64,000 bases of DNA, taken from Paenibacillaceae bacterium (GTDB lineage Bacteria > Bacillota > Bacilli > Paenibacillales > Paenibacillaceae). The notes under the pieces are model-generated. The model was not told where the DNA came from, made no database searches, and worked only from the letters and a program-made list of their open reading frames with translations. Location: the NCBI GenBank assembly GCA_004134985.1, contig REGQ01000014.1, positions 1 to 64,000 on the forward strand. Reading direction: 5' to 3'. This document shows positions 16,537 to 25,233 of the stretch, in pieces. Every line of letters starts with the position of its first letter. Within the stretch, counting starts at the first letter, position 1. Both the position numbers and the translations under genes were made by a program.

Positions 16537-17691
16537 ATGAACCAGCCGTATGTGCTTTTCGGCACATTATCTATGGAACCGGGGGTCCCGCTTATGCCAC
16601 GATCATCGGAAATGCCGCAGCAAGCTGTGGAATCGCAACGTCTGGAGGGCTGGAAAGCGATTGTCCATCATTATGTTGCACTCAACAATCAGGCGGATCT
16701 TGAGTTAGACTCAACTCCGCTGGCGGCCATTGTAATGGATGTTGATCATCTAGTGCGACTGGACGCGAAGTATGACCGTATGAGGCGGCGCGAGCAAGGT
16801 CGGCAAGCTGCCTTGACACGTATTGAGACGAAAGCCCGTTTGCTGCGGGTCAATGAATCGGGCACAGAAGTATCCGCGCTGCTCGGAGCGGACTCCAGTC
16901 GGCTGGTTCAGCAGCATGGTCGCGAATATACCGAGGATCGGAGGGAATGTGAACGGCTTTGGCTTCAGAACCAGAATGGCAATTGGCGAATTATTCGGAT
17001 CGAGCCTGTCGTTGCCGAGCGGCGGCCGCGCTATGGCGCTTCCACCGCCGAAGCAGATTATCTGCTCCAGGATTTTGAGTTTTCTGCTGCTGATAAAAAA
17101 CCTTATTTTCCGAAATCTTTACCCTATATAAATTATGACATATTAACGGATTTCAAACATCGTTCGACAGAAAACAATTATTACCGCGACAGAGCTGCTG
17201 TATATGCTGATTTATGGTGGGATAAACCGAACCCTGAATACGAGGAATTCGATGTTAATTGTACCAATTATGTCTCCCAATGTCTCTTTGCAGGCGGTGC
17301 TCCGATGGACTATACTGGTAAGAGGGAATCGGGCTGGTGGTACAGAGGGCGCGATGGCGGCAAGGAATGGTGGAGCTATAGCTGGGCGGTGTCCAATGCG
17401 CTGCAAGCACAGCTGCGTTCAGGCGGCTGGAGAGGGCTTCAAGCTGTGGAAGTGGATTCTGCAGACAAACTTGATTTGGGTGATTTGATTTTCTACGATT
17501 GGAATGGGGAAGGACGGTTTCAACATAGTACGATCGTCACTGCTTTCGATATTCAGGGCATGCCGCTTGTCAATGCGAATACGGTATCCAGCAGACACCG
17601 GTTTTGGGATTACCGCGATTCCTATGCATGGACGGAATTGACGCAATATCGATTTTTTCATATAACGGACCGGACCGATTTATTGGAATAA
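16537..17691 (+). CDS. Amidase_6-domain protein
   Basis: A protein of up to 384 residues whose C-terminal half (about residues 210-375) is the NlpC/P60-like putative amidase domain found in sporulating Firmicutes: YYRDRAAVYADLWW, then the catalytic-type Cys242 in NCTNYVSQC and the His in FQHSTIVT. The N-terminal 200 residues are a helical/beta region without signal peptide, so it may act inside the cell or spore. The start is unsure. ATG 16537 lacks a ribosome site and ATG 16594 follows CGGGGGT. The only good site (AGAGGG, 16498-16503) serves an out-of-frame ATG at 16512. The substrate is unknown. Confidence 0.8.
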   Translation: MNQPYVLFGTLSMEPGVPLMPRSSEMPQQAVESQRLEGWKAIVHHYVALNNQADLELDSTPLAAIVMDVDHLVRLDAKYDRMRRREQGRQAALTRIETKARLLRVNESGTEVSALLGADSSRLVQQHGREYTEDRRECERLWLQNQNGNWRIIRIEPVVAERRPRYGASTAEADYLLQDFEFSAADKKPYFPKSLPYINYDILTDFKHRSTENNYYRDRAAVYADLWWDKPNPEYEEFDVNCTNYVSQCLFAGGAPMDYTGKRESGWWYRGRDGGKEWWSYSWAVSNALQAQLRSGGWRGLQAVEVDSADKLDLGDLIFYDWNGEGRFQHSTIVTAFDIQGMPLVNANTVSSRHRFWDYRDSYAWTELTQYRFFHITDRTDLLE

Positions 17692-17736
17692 GGACGGATT
17701 AAGCAAGCGAAATTAAAGGTAACCGGAGGAAAACTC

Positions 17737-18858
17737 ATGGGGAAGAAAGTGCGCGTTGGGTTAGTTTACGGGGGCAAATCGGGAGAGCACGAGGTGTCGC
17801 TGCAGACTGCGCTCGCGGTAACAAAGGCTTTTGATTATGACAAATATGAAGTGCAGCCATTCTATATTACGAAGCAAGGTCAGTGGCATACCGCATCACC
17901 GCTCCTGAACGCTCCTGACCAGGTAGGAGAGCTTCAGCTTGCTGAAGCGCAGCAAAGTATTGCTGGCGGTGGGGCGCTTGTTCCCGTCTTCCAGGGACTG
18001 ACGGATGGTGGAGCAGAAGGAGAGCATCAGGCGATTGATGTCATGTTCCCTCTGCTCCATGGCACTTACGGAGAGGACGGCACCGTTCAGGGGCTGCTGG
18101 AGATGGCTAATATCCCATACGTTGGAGCGGGTGTTCTGGCCTCTGCTGTAGGGATGGACAAGATTATGATGAAAAAGGTGTTTGCGGAGGAAGGGCTTCC
18201 GCAGTGCATATACCGTCATTTCAACCGTACACAATGGAGGAAGGACCAAGCTTACTTTATTATGGAGATTGAAGTGACGCTTGGATATCCCTGCTTCGTC
18301 AAGCCGGCCAACCTCGGTTCAAGCGTGGGCATTTCCAGAGCCAAAAACCGTGAGGAATTAATTGCCGCGATCGAATTTGCTTTCCGCTACGACCGCAAAG
18401 TGATCGTGGAGGAGCTGGTGGAAGCACGCGAGATTGAAGTTGCGGTGCTGGGCAATGATGAGCCTCGCGCCTCGGTGCCGGGGGAGATTGTAACATCAGG
18501 AGAATTTTACGATTATAAGTCAAAATATACGGATGGCAAGTCTGAGATGCATATTCCTGCCAACCTGCCGGCCGAGCTGGCGCAGCAAGTGCAGGAGTTG
18601 GCCATTCGGGCGTTTCTGTCCATCGATGGATCAGGGCTGTCGCGCGTCGATTTCTTCCTGCGCAAGTCCGACAACCGGCTGCTGATTAACGAAGTGAATA
18701 CGATGCCTGGCTTTACCCCTTACAGCATGTATCCGCTGCTGTGGAAGGAAAGCGGACTACCGTACCGCGAACTGCTGGATACATTGATTGATTTGGCATT
18801 GGCGCGCCATGCCGAGAAGCAGGGGATTGAATACAGCGGCAATGACACCGGCGAGTAG
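17737..18858 (+). CDS. ddl: D-alanine--D-alanine ligase
   Basis: A 373-residue ATP-grasp ligase making D-Ala-D-Ala for peptidoglycan precursors. N-terminal YGGKSGEHEVSLQ, the ATP-binding KPANLGSSVGIS, the omega-loop FYDYKSKYTDG with the Tyr-Lys pattern of D-Ala-D-Ala (not D-Lac) ligases, and NEVNTMPGFTPYSMYP with the metal-binding Asn/Glu are all present. CGGAGG lies about 8 nt before ATG 17737. It follows the amidase by 45 bp and may be co-transcribed with it. Confidence 0.96.
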   Translation: MGKKVRVGLVYGGKSGEHEVSLQTALAVTKAFDYDKYEVQPFYITKQGQWHTASPLLNAPDQVGELQLAEAQQSIAGGGALVPVFQGLTDGGAEGEHQAIDVMFPLLHGTYGEDGTVQGLLEMANIPYVGAGVLASAVGMDKIMMKKVFAEEGLPQCIYRHFNRTQWRKDQAYFIMEIEVTLGYPCFVKPANLGSSVGISRAKNREELIAAIEFAFRYDRKVIVEELVEAREIEVAVLGNDEPRASVPGEIVTSGEFYDYKSKYTDGKSEMHIPANLPAELAQQVQELAIRAFLSIDGSGLSRVDFFLRKSDNRLLINEVNTMPGFTPYSMYPLLWKESGLPYRELLDTLIDLALARHAEKQGIEYSGNDTGE

Positions 18859-18936
18859 CAGCTGAATATGGACTAGGAAATCTGGCATTATTTTGGCATA
18901 ATTGTATCTAACATCAAATAATGAGGAGCGGTGCAG

Positions 18937-19254
18937 ATGGGATTTGAAACCGAGTTTAATTCGGTGTGCAAATTCAAGTCAGAGCAGGAGCTGTATGAAC
19001 TGCTGGAATATGGTCGCAACAAGATGGTCAAAAGCGGTTTTCGCGTTTATCCGACCGGGCAGAAAGTAATTGCCTACTCTCCGGATAACAAAGCGATTGC
19101 AATTGTCAAAATTCTTGTTTCTATTGCCGAAATCAACTTCCAGGGTGAAGAAATTACCCAGGTAGAGATGGAACTCATCCGGCGGTTGACCGAGGAGGAG
19201 TCCCGGGTGCAGACAGCCTTGGCTCATGAGATGTTTTTCGGAGAGCGGGAGTAG
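18937..19254 (+). CDS. Small conserved-looking protein of unknown function
   Basis: A 105-residue, mixed-charge soluble protein beginning MGFETEFNSVCKF, with a beta-rich middle (GFRVYPTGQKVIAYS) and an acidic helical C-terminus (MELIRRLTEEESRVQTAL). GAGGAG (18923-18928) is 8 nt before ATG 18937, which I prefer to GTG 18931. Strong ribosome site and normal codon use argue it is real. I do not recognise the family. It stands alone after ddl. Confidence 0.75.
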   Translation: MGFETEFNSVCKFKSEQELYELLEYGRNKMVKSGFRVYPTGQKVIAYSPDNKAIAIVKILVSIAEINFQGEEITQVEMELIRRLTEEESRVQTALAHEMFFGERE

Positions 19255-19587
19255 GTTTCATTGCTGCGATACGGAAGTTCAGCGGTCGGTGAAGGAGGAT
19301 GGGGAGCAGCTTCTGGTGCAGATGGCATAAGTGTGCGAATCATCCTTTCTTCTCGACACGAGTTTTGATACCCCAAATAATGAAAACGCATTCAATGAAA
19401 GGCCTGTGTCGCACACAAACTGATGAAGGAGCGTATTTCGGGCCTGCAGAGCCAAAAAACACTAAACAAAGCTGGCAGCGTAGTGTAAGATAGGGTAAAG
19501 AAAGCATACAACATTTGCGAAACGGTATACTGCATAAAACGTAGTATAGAGAATAGCGATTTGGAAATGAATAGATAGGAAAGTTGA
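19255..19587. other. Intergenic region, nothing recognised
   Basis: 333 bp between the 105-residue protein and the inositol monophosphatase gene. A 64-codon frame at 19299 begins directly on its only Shine-Dalgarno-like sequence and looks non-coding. The segment 19500-19570 is AT-rich with TATACT and TATAGA hexamers and probably holds the downstream promoter. Confidence 0.4.
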
Positions 19588-20451
19588 GTGATTGAAGTGA
19601 ATGAACAGCAAAGCGAAGCGATTATCGGCAGTAAAAGCTTTACGGCTGTGGCGATCAACTGTGCTGCGAAAGCTGGGGAGTGGATTCAATCAAAACGGGG
19701 CAGTTTCTCCACACTTGAAATGAAATACTCGCCACATGATCTCGTTACCGAGGTGGATCGAGGCTCGGAGGCGTTGATCCGCAATCTGGTGCTGACCCAT
19801 TTCCCTACACATTCCTTTTTAGGAGAAGAAGGGGTGCAGGCAGGTCCGGAGGCGTCGAAGCAGGCACTGCAAAATATGCGTGATGAAGAATATTTATGGA
19901 TCGTTGATCCCATTGACGGTACGACCAATTTTGTACACGGATTCCCTTATTTCAGCGTGTCAATTGCACTTGCCTACAGGGGAGAGGTCATTGTTGGCGT
20001 CATCTATGATCCTTCACGGGACGAGTTGTTCGTAGCTGAGAAGGGCAAAGGAGCGTACTTGCACGGAAGACGGACGAAAGTATCCGCTGAGCCGACACTG
20101 CAGCAAAGCCTGATTGCAACCGGATTTCCGGCTGATCAGAATTATGCGTTGCCAGTGAATATGAAAGGACTGCAGGCGATTGCCCCGCAAGTTCGCAATA
20201 TTCGTGTCAATGGTTCTGCTGCGCTGCATATGGCTTATGTTGCTGCTGGACGGCTGACAGGATTTTGGGAAATTGGACTGAACAGTTGGGATTTGGCAGC
20301 AGGCGTGCTGATGGTACAGGAATCTGGAGGGAAAGTGACCGATACGAACGGCAAGTCTTACGATCTGGCGGTCCGCAATGTTGTGGCAAGCAACGGTCTG
20401 GTCCATGATGAACTGGTAACCGAATTGCAGAAGGCGGATGCCGCAGGATAA
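19588..20451 (+). CDS. Inositol monophosphatase family protein
   Basis: A 287-residue Mg2+-dependent phosphatase of the IMPase/FBPase-like superfamily. It shows all hallmark motifs: PHDLVTEVDRGSE, the metal-binding GEE in HSFLGEEGV, DPIDGTTNFVHGFPYFSVS and the C-terminal SWDLAAGVLMVQESGG. Family enzymes dephosphorylate inositol-1-phosphate and related sugar phosphates or nucleotides; the true substrate cannot be read from sequence. The start is GTG 19588 after AGGAAAG; GTG 19597 is an alternative. A 119-residue protein follows 67 bp later. Confidence 0.93.
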   Translation: MIEVNEQQSEAIIGSKSFTAVAINCAAKAGEWIQSKRGSFSTLEMKYSPHDLVTEVDRGSEALIRNLVLTHFPTHSFLGEEGVQAGPEASKQALQNMRDEEYLWIVDPIDGTTNFVHGFPYFSVSIALAYRGEVIVGVIYDPSRDELFVAEKGKGAYLHGRRTKVSAEPTLQQSLIATGFPADQNYALPVNMKGLQAIAPQVRNIRVNGSAALHMAYVAAGRLTGFWEIGLNSWDLAAGVLMVQESGGKVTDTNGKSYDLAVRNVVASNGLVHDELVTELQKADAAG

Positions 20452-20518
20452 CTAGTCTGCGACATGCTGCAACGGTAGAAATGATAACACGATGCAGCAA
20501 TGAAAGGCGTGAATTTCA

Positions 20519-20878
20519 TTGGATAATGCGAATCGGAATGAATCGAAGACGGCCGCATTTCAGGAGTTGGAGCAGGAGCTTATCGAGCTGCTGGAGGGAA
20601 CTTCGCCAGAGCAGCGAACGGAACAGCCTGATTCACCAGATGAGCTGGGGGATGACAACAAGCAGACGCGAAAACGGCTGCCGCACCGCTACGAAATGCG
20701 CGTACAGGCTAAGCTTGATCCTATCGCCGAACAAACAGGTCGTTATCGGCAGATCGCGCAGGAAATCGACGATCGTTACGACCGCTATGTTAAACAAACG
20801 GAGTCAGAAGAGGACCGCGGCGGCGTTTCCGATCCTGGTTCGGCACACAATGAAAACAAAGGACTGTCCTCAAAGTAG
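20519..20878 (+). CDS. Small acidic protein of unknown function
   Basis: A 119-residue hydrophilic protein with a Glu/Leu-rich N-terminal helix (FQELEQELIELLEG), a probably disordered Pro/Asp/Gln middle, a basic helix (RLPHRYEMRVQAKLDP) and no Cys or membrane segment. The start is TTG 20519. The alternative frame at 20481-20918 is longer but Arg/Ser-rich and reads like a shadow. Its last codons form part of the terminator stem. I do not recognise the family. Confidence 0.65.
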   Translation: MDNANRNESKTAAFQELEQELIELLEGTSPEQRTEQPDSPDELGDDNKQTRKRLPHRYEMRVQAKLDPIAEQTGRYRQIAQEIDDRYDRYVKQTESEEDRGGVSDPGSAHNENKGLSSK

Positions 20879-20915
20879 AGTGGATGCTACTATTTGGACT
20901 GTCCTTTTATTTTTA
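20858..20915 (+). terminator. Intrinsic terminator overlapping the end of the 119-residue gene
   Basis: AAAGGAC (20858-20864) pairs with GTCCTTT (20901-20907), with an inner imperfect stem around GTAG/CTAC, followed by a T-rich tail. Confidence 0.7.
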
Positions 20916-21110
20916 TAATGTGCACAGTACAAAGAGGACGGCAGTTCCACCCAAAGAGCATACAGAATTGTCGCCAAAGCAAGATTATGGAAGTGTTGAA
21001 GCTAATGCTATATGGATAAATTGTTCATTGAAAACACGAGTAAGGGTTATGTTATATCTCCTGGTCGGATATTATTAGTTATACGACATGATCTTACAGG
21101 AGGGGTTATC

Positions 21111-22085
21111 ATGCAGCAATTGACGAATCATATCGACGAAGAGTACCATCTGACCGTCTTGAATCATCGAGAAGAAGGCTATAATGACGAACGGGCGGTA
21201 CAGCTTTTTCTGGCGACTTGCAGCCGTTCGGTCAATACTCAGAAAAACTATTTGCGCGCGATCAAACGTTTCCAGGATTTCGTTTCCTATAAATCTTTGC
21301 GAGCCATTACGTGGCAGGATGTCGAAGGATATAAGCTATATTTGAGCAGAGGGAGTTGGGATGCGGAGTGTAAACCGTTGGCTCCGGCTAGTGTCAGCGC
21401 CTTTATTGTCCCGATTAAATCTTTGTACAAATGGGGGAGCGATCCTAATATTGGGCTCTTTCAACACAACCCAACTACCCGAGTGCGACTTCCGGTAATT
21501 CCTGTGACTAGCAAGCGGCATTACCTTACGAGGAATGAAGTAGGCAGGTTGATCAAGTATTTGAAAACACAGGGAATGCGCAATTATTTAATCGGTTTAT
21601 CGTTGGTATTGCTAGGTTTGAGGGTATCTGAGCTGGCGGCGATCCGTTGGCAAGACTTCTATAATGATGCAGCAGAATCAACCAATTGGCTTACAGTCAA
21701 AGCTGGTAAAGGCTCCAAGGAGCGGGAAGTAAAAGTGCCCAAGCAGCTCTGGCAGCTGTTTCTGCAATATTTGCATTCTATGACGGAATTGAATGGCGCT
21801 GAACCGGCACGGGATATAAGACTATTCCCAATCACTACTAGACAGATTGAACGGATTATCGGCAAGGCGGCGAAGCACAGCGGAATTGATAAGAAACTTA
21901 CCCCTCACTGGCTAAGACACACCAATGCAACGCTGGCGCTGTTGAACGGCGCTTCCCTGCAGCAGGTCCAGGAAACGTTGGGCCACTCACATATTAATAC
22001 AACACAGCGGTACCTTCATACTGTTGAGCAACTCAAGAAGGCGGCTCCTGATTTTGTAGAAGATAGTTTGAAAGATTTTTATTAA
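21111..22085 (+). CDS. Tyrosine recombinase/integrase, XerC/XerD-like
   Basis: A 324-residue site-specific recombinase. The N-terminal SAM-like core-binding domain (about residues 25-120, NTQKNYLRAIKRFQDFV) precedes the catalytic domain with Arg in LGLRVSELAAI, Lys in AGKGSKEREV, HWLRHTNAT (HxxR) and LGHSHINTTQRYLH with the His and the nucleophile Tyr. AGGAGGGG lies 6 nt before ATG 21111; the frame extends upstream to 21012 without support. No phage or transposon genes flank it, so it is a solitary recombinase. A palindrome lies 100 bp downstream. Whether it acts at dif or a private site is unknown. Confidence 0.92.
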   Translation: MQQLTNHIDEEYHLTVLNHREEGYNDERAVQLFLATCSRSVNTQKNYLRAIKRFQDFVSYKSLRAITWQDVEGYKLYLSRGSWDAECKPLAPASVSAFIVPIKSLYKWGSDPNIGLFQHNPTTRVRLPVIPVTSKRHYLTRNEVGRLIKYLKTQGMRNYLIGLSLVLLGLRVSELAAIRWQDFYNDAAESTNWLTVKAGKGSKEREVKVPKQLWQLFLQYLHSMTELNGAEPARDIRLFPITTRQIERIIGKAAKHSGIDKKLTPHWLRHTNATLALLNGASLQQVQETLGHSHINTTQRYLHTVEQLKKAAPDFVEDSLKDFY

Positions 22086-22186
22086 TTTCCAGCATTCGCT
22101 ATCAATTGATATAGGAATTTAGTCTTCTCAACATACAAAAATCGCTTGAAACTTTGGTACTTTTATCCTACAATATTAAAAGCATG

Positions 22187-22210
22187 CGACATTTTTGTTG
22201 AAAAATGTCG
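22187..22210. other. Palindrome downstream of the tyrosine recombinase
   Basis: CGACATTTTT and AAAAATGTCG form perfect 10-bp arms around GTTG, with arms extending further with one mismatch. There is no U-tract, so it is not an ordinary terminator. Read with an 8-bp centre it has the arm-spacer-arm shape of a tyrosine-recombinase core site. Nothing else is seen between 22086 and 22353. Confidence 0.5.
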
Positions 22211-22353
22211 TATAACTAATAATATCCGACACAATCTTTAATTGGCTATATCGATTTTCTGATTCGAATGAATCATATTATATGTAAAGCGAATGTCGCC
22301 ATGCCTTCCGGTTGTGAGGGCTGTGATACGAAGTGATGGGAGGATCGCATTGG

Positions 22354-22971
22354 ATGAGTCGCGTCAAAGGTGACATAGCATCAATTAACATAATTGATAG
22401 TCAAATGGAAGTTGGCAGATGGATGGAGTTGCTGCGGCACAAATCACCTGAAACTTATCAACACTGTGTTCGAGTGGCACTTCTGGCGGAACTCATGGGT
22501 ACAGCTTTGAAATATGACAACAGGCAGCTGTCTGAATTAATGCAGGGCTGCTTTCTGCATGATTTAGGAAAAATTTTGGTGCCGCAAGAAATCATTAGCA
22601 AAACAGCTCCGTTGTCTGCCGAAGAATGGACAATCATGAGACTGCATCCCCAGTTGGGCGCTGAATTGCTGGAAAATCACGGCGGTGTTGACGATGCGAT
22701 TATTCGTCTTGTTCACTCCCATCATGAGCGTTGGGATGGCAGAGGCTACCCTCAGGGATTGGCTGGATTGCAAATTCCGTTAAATGCCCGCATTTGTGCG
22801 GTCATTGATGCATTTGATTGTATGATTTCCGTACGCCCCTACAGAAGAAGAATGTCGGTGGAAGAAGCCAAGGATGAATTGATCAAACATAGCGGCAAAC
22901 AGTTTGATAGTGAGATGGTTCAACTGTTTCTTAAAGTTTTCATCAAGTTCCCAGAGATGTACTTGCAATAA
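22354..22971 (+). CDS. HD-GYP domain phosphodiesterase
   Basis: A 205-residue stand-alone HD-GYP protein with no sensor or receiver domain. Motifs are in order: HCVRVALLAELM, HDLGKILVP (the HD metal pair), LHPQLGAELL, HSHHERWDGRGYPQGL (HHExxDGxGYP) and NARICAVIDAFDCMIS. Family members hydrolyse cyclic-di-GMP with a bimetal centre, lowering second-messenger level. I start at ATG 22354, 10 nt after GGGAGG; ATG 22336 lies upstream of that site. It is monocistronic, with a terminator at 23006-23040. Confidence 0.92.
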   Translation: MSRVKGDIASINIIDSQMEVGRWMELLRHKSPETYQHCVRVALLAELMGTALKYDNRQLSELMQGCFLHDLGKILVPQEIISKTAPLSAEEWTIMRLHPQLGAELLENHGGVDDAIIRLVHSHHERWDGRGYPQGLAGLQIPLNARICAVIDAFDCMISVRPYRRRMSVEEAKDELIKHSGKQFDSEMVQLFLKVFIKFPEMYLQ

Positions 22972-23005
22972 TGCATTGACAGCCCACGCATATCGATCAC
23001 CTGGC

Positions 23006-23040
23006 GATTCATTTCCATCTGAGGAAATGAATCATTTTTG
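23006..23040 (+). terminator. Intrinsic terminator after the HD-GYP gene
   Basis: A perfect 11-bp stem, GATTCATTTCC (23006-23016) with GGAAATGAATC (23023-23033), is followed by ATTTTTG. Confidence 0.85.
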
Positions 23041-23323
23041 TCCCTGCAGGAAATGCGGGCTCCGCTCAATAATAGCGCTTGTAATTCCTCGCGCGCAATG
23101 GAAACTTTCCCCTTTTCAGAAGTAACCCGTTATGAAATTCTAAGCATCGTTCTCCTAAATCTCCACCGTGGATTCGAAAGGGGGCAGGTATGCTGGAATA
23201 ATGAAGTAGCCCTCCCGGTTATTCATCAGCAATTGGTATGGTGACGTAGTGAATAATTGGATATTAAAACCACAGCAAAAATAAACTAAGATTACATAGA
23301 AATCGTATCGAAGGAGGATTTTT
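23041..23323. other. Leader region of the B3/4-AzlCD operon
   Basis: 283 bp with no gene. I looked for a T-box because amino-acid genes follow, but found no GGGTGG-ACCGCG anti-terminator box. AT-rich sequence from 23250 to 23310 probably holds the promoter. Confidence 0.4.
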
Positions 23324-24082
23324 ATGGATCGGAAGAGTTGTGACGAAGAGCCGAATAATCGCAACTTTAGGATAGCTTTTTCCCAAGATGTATTCACAGT
23401 CGCTCCCAACTTAACCGTCGGTTTGATTGCTTTGCCATCAGTGAACAATTTGGATAATAACGTTGAAGTAAACGCACTGCTCAAACATATGGAGCTGGAG
23501 ATTATTGAATCTGGCATTGAGAAGGGACTAATCAGTGAACTGGAAACCATATCAGCCTGGCGCCACGTATACAGCCAATTTGGCGTCAAGCCAGCCAGGT
23601 ATCATTGCGCAGCCGAAGCTCTTATTCGCAGAGTAGTTGAGCACGGATCTTTACCTCGCATTCATACATTGGTAAACCTCTGCAATGCACTATCCTTGAA
23701 AGCCCGCATACCGATTGCTTCATGTGATATTAACGGCGTTGAAGAACTTGTTGTCCAAAAAGCTACAGGTTTGGAACCCTACTTGCCTATCGGGAAACCG
23801 GATAACCCGGAGTTCCCGGATGCAGGCGAAATTATCTACACGGACCACCTTGGACGAGCTCACTCACGGCGCTGGAATTGGCGCCAAAGCGATATAGTGA
23901 AAACGACAGAACAATCCTCAACAATGCTATTTACGATTGAGGCTGTGCACCAAGAGGCCAAAGTGCTTGTAGAAGCCACAACAAATTTACTGTTTGAGCT
24001 GCTTCAGCCATTTGCGGTTGGTGTGGACAGCCAACGGGGATTTATTAATGCCGATTCTCCTGTTTACGAATTTACGATTTAA
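23324..24082 (+). CDS. B3/4 (tRNA-editing-like) domain protein
   Basis: A 252-residue protein carrying the B3/B4 domain of the PheRS beta subunit, which in PheRS hydrolyses Tyr-tRNA(Phe). The family-like core is SQFGVKPARYHCAAEALIRRV, shown here in overlapping parts (QFGVKPARYHCAAE, LIRRV), then LPRIHTLVNLCNALSLKARIP and IEAVHQEA near the C-terminus. There is no aminoacylation domain, so trans-editing or amino-acid binding is possible (inference). AAGGAGG lies 6 nt before ATG 23324. It is the first gene of an apparent operon with azlC and azlD. Confidence 0.85.
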   Translation: MDRKSCDEEPNNRNFRIAFSQDVFTVAPNLTVGLIALPSVNNLDNNVEVNALLKHMELEIIESGIEKGLISELETISAWRHVYSQFGVKPARYHCAAEALIRRVVEHGSLPRIHTLVNLCNALSLKARIPIASCDINGVEELVVQKATGLEPYLPIGKPDNPEFPDAGEIIYTDHLGRAHSRRWNWRQSDIVKTTEQSSTMLFTIEAVHQEAKVLVEATTNLLFELLQPFAVGVDSQRGFINADSPVYEFTI

Positions 24083-24103
24083 AATGAGGGGGACTTGTTC
24101 AGT

Positions 24104-24826
24104 ATGGCCAATCGTGGAGATACGATGGGGCTTGTTAGAAACGGGATATCGGATTCCATGCCGATCGTTGTGGGCTACATTCCGGCATGTATTACGTTTG
24201 GTCTGGTTGGGAAGTCGCTTTCCCTGGATAACTTGGAGATATTTCTGCTTTCTGCGGTTGTCTATGCTGGAGCCAGCCAGTTTATCGGTGCTAAACTTAT
24301 AGCCGCAGGAGCTGCTGCGCCAATTGTGCTCTTGCTTACGATTGTTATTAATTTAAGATACCTGTTTATTAGTATGTCATTCTCGGACAAAGTTGACCAT
24401 TCAAGCAGTAAGCGTGCAAGAGGCGTGCTTGGCTTTTTTCTAACTGAAGAGGTTTATGCGGTAAGTATGATGTCCAAAACCAACAATAAAAGCAAGAAGC
24501 ATTTGTTCGCCTATTTGCTGGGACTGGAATTGCCCCCGTATGCAATCACGCTGCTATCAACTTGGGTTGGAATTATGTTATCCGATTATATCCCGGGAAG
24601 TATTCTGCCTGCCTTCAATACTTCCATATACGTGCTGTTGATTGCACTAATCATTCCCCAATTGATTGGAAGTAGACGGAATAAAGTAATTGTTATTACC
24701 GCCGCGTGCGCCTCTTTCGTATTACAACCTTTTTTGGGAGACGCTACTGTACTCGCCGCAATGATAATCGGTGCATGGTCTGGGGGTAAAGTAAGTGAAA
24801 CAAAGGATGGAGTTGATCTAACATAA
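24104..24826 (+). CDS. azlC: AzlC family branched-chain amino acid exporter subunit
   Basis: A 240-residue membrane protein with about 5-8 hydrophobic segments. The opening (DSMPIVVGYIPACITFGLVG) and VYAGASQFIGAKLI are characteristic of AzlC, which with AzlD exports branched-chain amino acids and toxic analogues such as 4-azaleucine. GAGGGGG precedes ATG 24104 by 11 nt; TTG 24095 lies too close to it. It starts 21 bp after the B3/4 gene and ends overlapping the probable start of azlD. Confidence 0.92.
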   Translation: MANRGDTMGLVRNGISDSMPIVVGYIPACITFGLVGKSLSLDNLEIFLLSAVVYAGASQFIGAKLIAAGAAAPIVLLLTIVINLRYLFISMSFSDKVDHSSSKRARGVLGFFLTEEVYAVSMMSKTNNKSKKHLFAYLLGLELPPYAITLLSTWVGIMLSDYIPGSILPAFNTSIYVLLIALIIPQLIGSRRNKVIVITAACASFVLQPFLGDATVLAAMIIGAWSGGKVSETKDGVDLT

Positions 24827-24846
24827 TAATTACGTTAATTATAACA

Positions 24847-25131
24847 ATGGGCGTGATTACCTTCCTGTTGCGTTTTACGCCATTGTTGTTTATTAAGAAA
24901 TCTAACACAGAACCGATTAGAAATCGAAATTGGATTCTGGCAAACATGCCTTTAGCTGTGCTTTCTGCGCTCACCATCCCAGGCATCTTTCAAGTGGATG
25001 ACACCACGCCGCTAGTCGGACTGGCTGCTGGTTTGATGGCGGTTTTGCTATCACTTATTAAAAAAATGCCGTTATTTGCTGTAATTTTCTTATCTGTACT
25101 GGCAGCTGCTATTGTAAAGAGCATGATGTGA
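24847..25131 (+). CDS. azlD: AzlD family transporter subunit
   Basis: A small membrane protein of 94 residues from the first ATG, with three or four hydrophobic segments. TFLLRFTPLLFI is the usual AzlD N-terminal motif and the small partner of AzlC is expected here. ATG 24847 has no ribosome site, and AzlD proteins normally have about ten more residues before TFLLRF. The frame is open back to 24817 and encodes IIITLIIT there, but contains only ATA, ATT and TTA codons. Translation may begin at ATA 24823/24826 or ATT 24829, overlapping the azlC stop, with GGATGGAG upstream as ribosome site. Confidence 0.85.
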   Translation: MGVITFLLRFTPLLFIKKSNTEPIRNRNWILANMPLAVLSALTIPGIFQVDDTTPLVGLAAGLMAVLLSLIKKMPLFAVIFLSVLAAAIVKSMM

Positions 25132-25233
25132 TATAATCCATATTGACAAAAAAGGCTCCTTCGGTGATGTGATGGTCTGAGGATGCATGACTGTGAATGG
25201 AGAATAGATCGTTAAGTGGAAAGTGGGGTTGTC

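Noticed and set aside
23041-23323. A T-box riboswitch in front of the B3/4-AzlCD genes.
   Set aside because: CTCCACCGTGG near 23160 resembles a T-box piece only in reverse complement, and no specifier stem or GGGTGG-ACCGCG box is visible.
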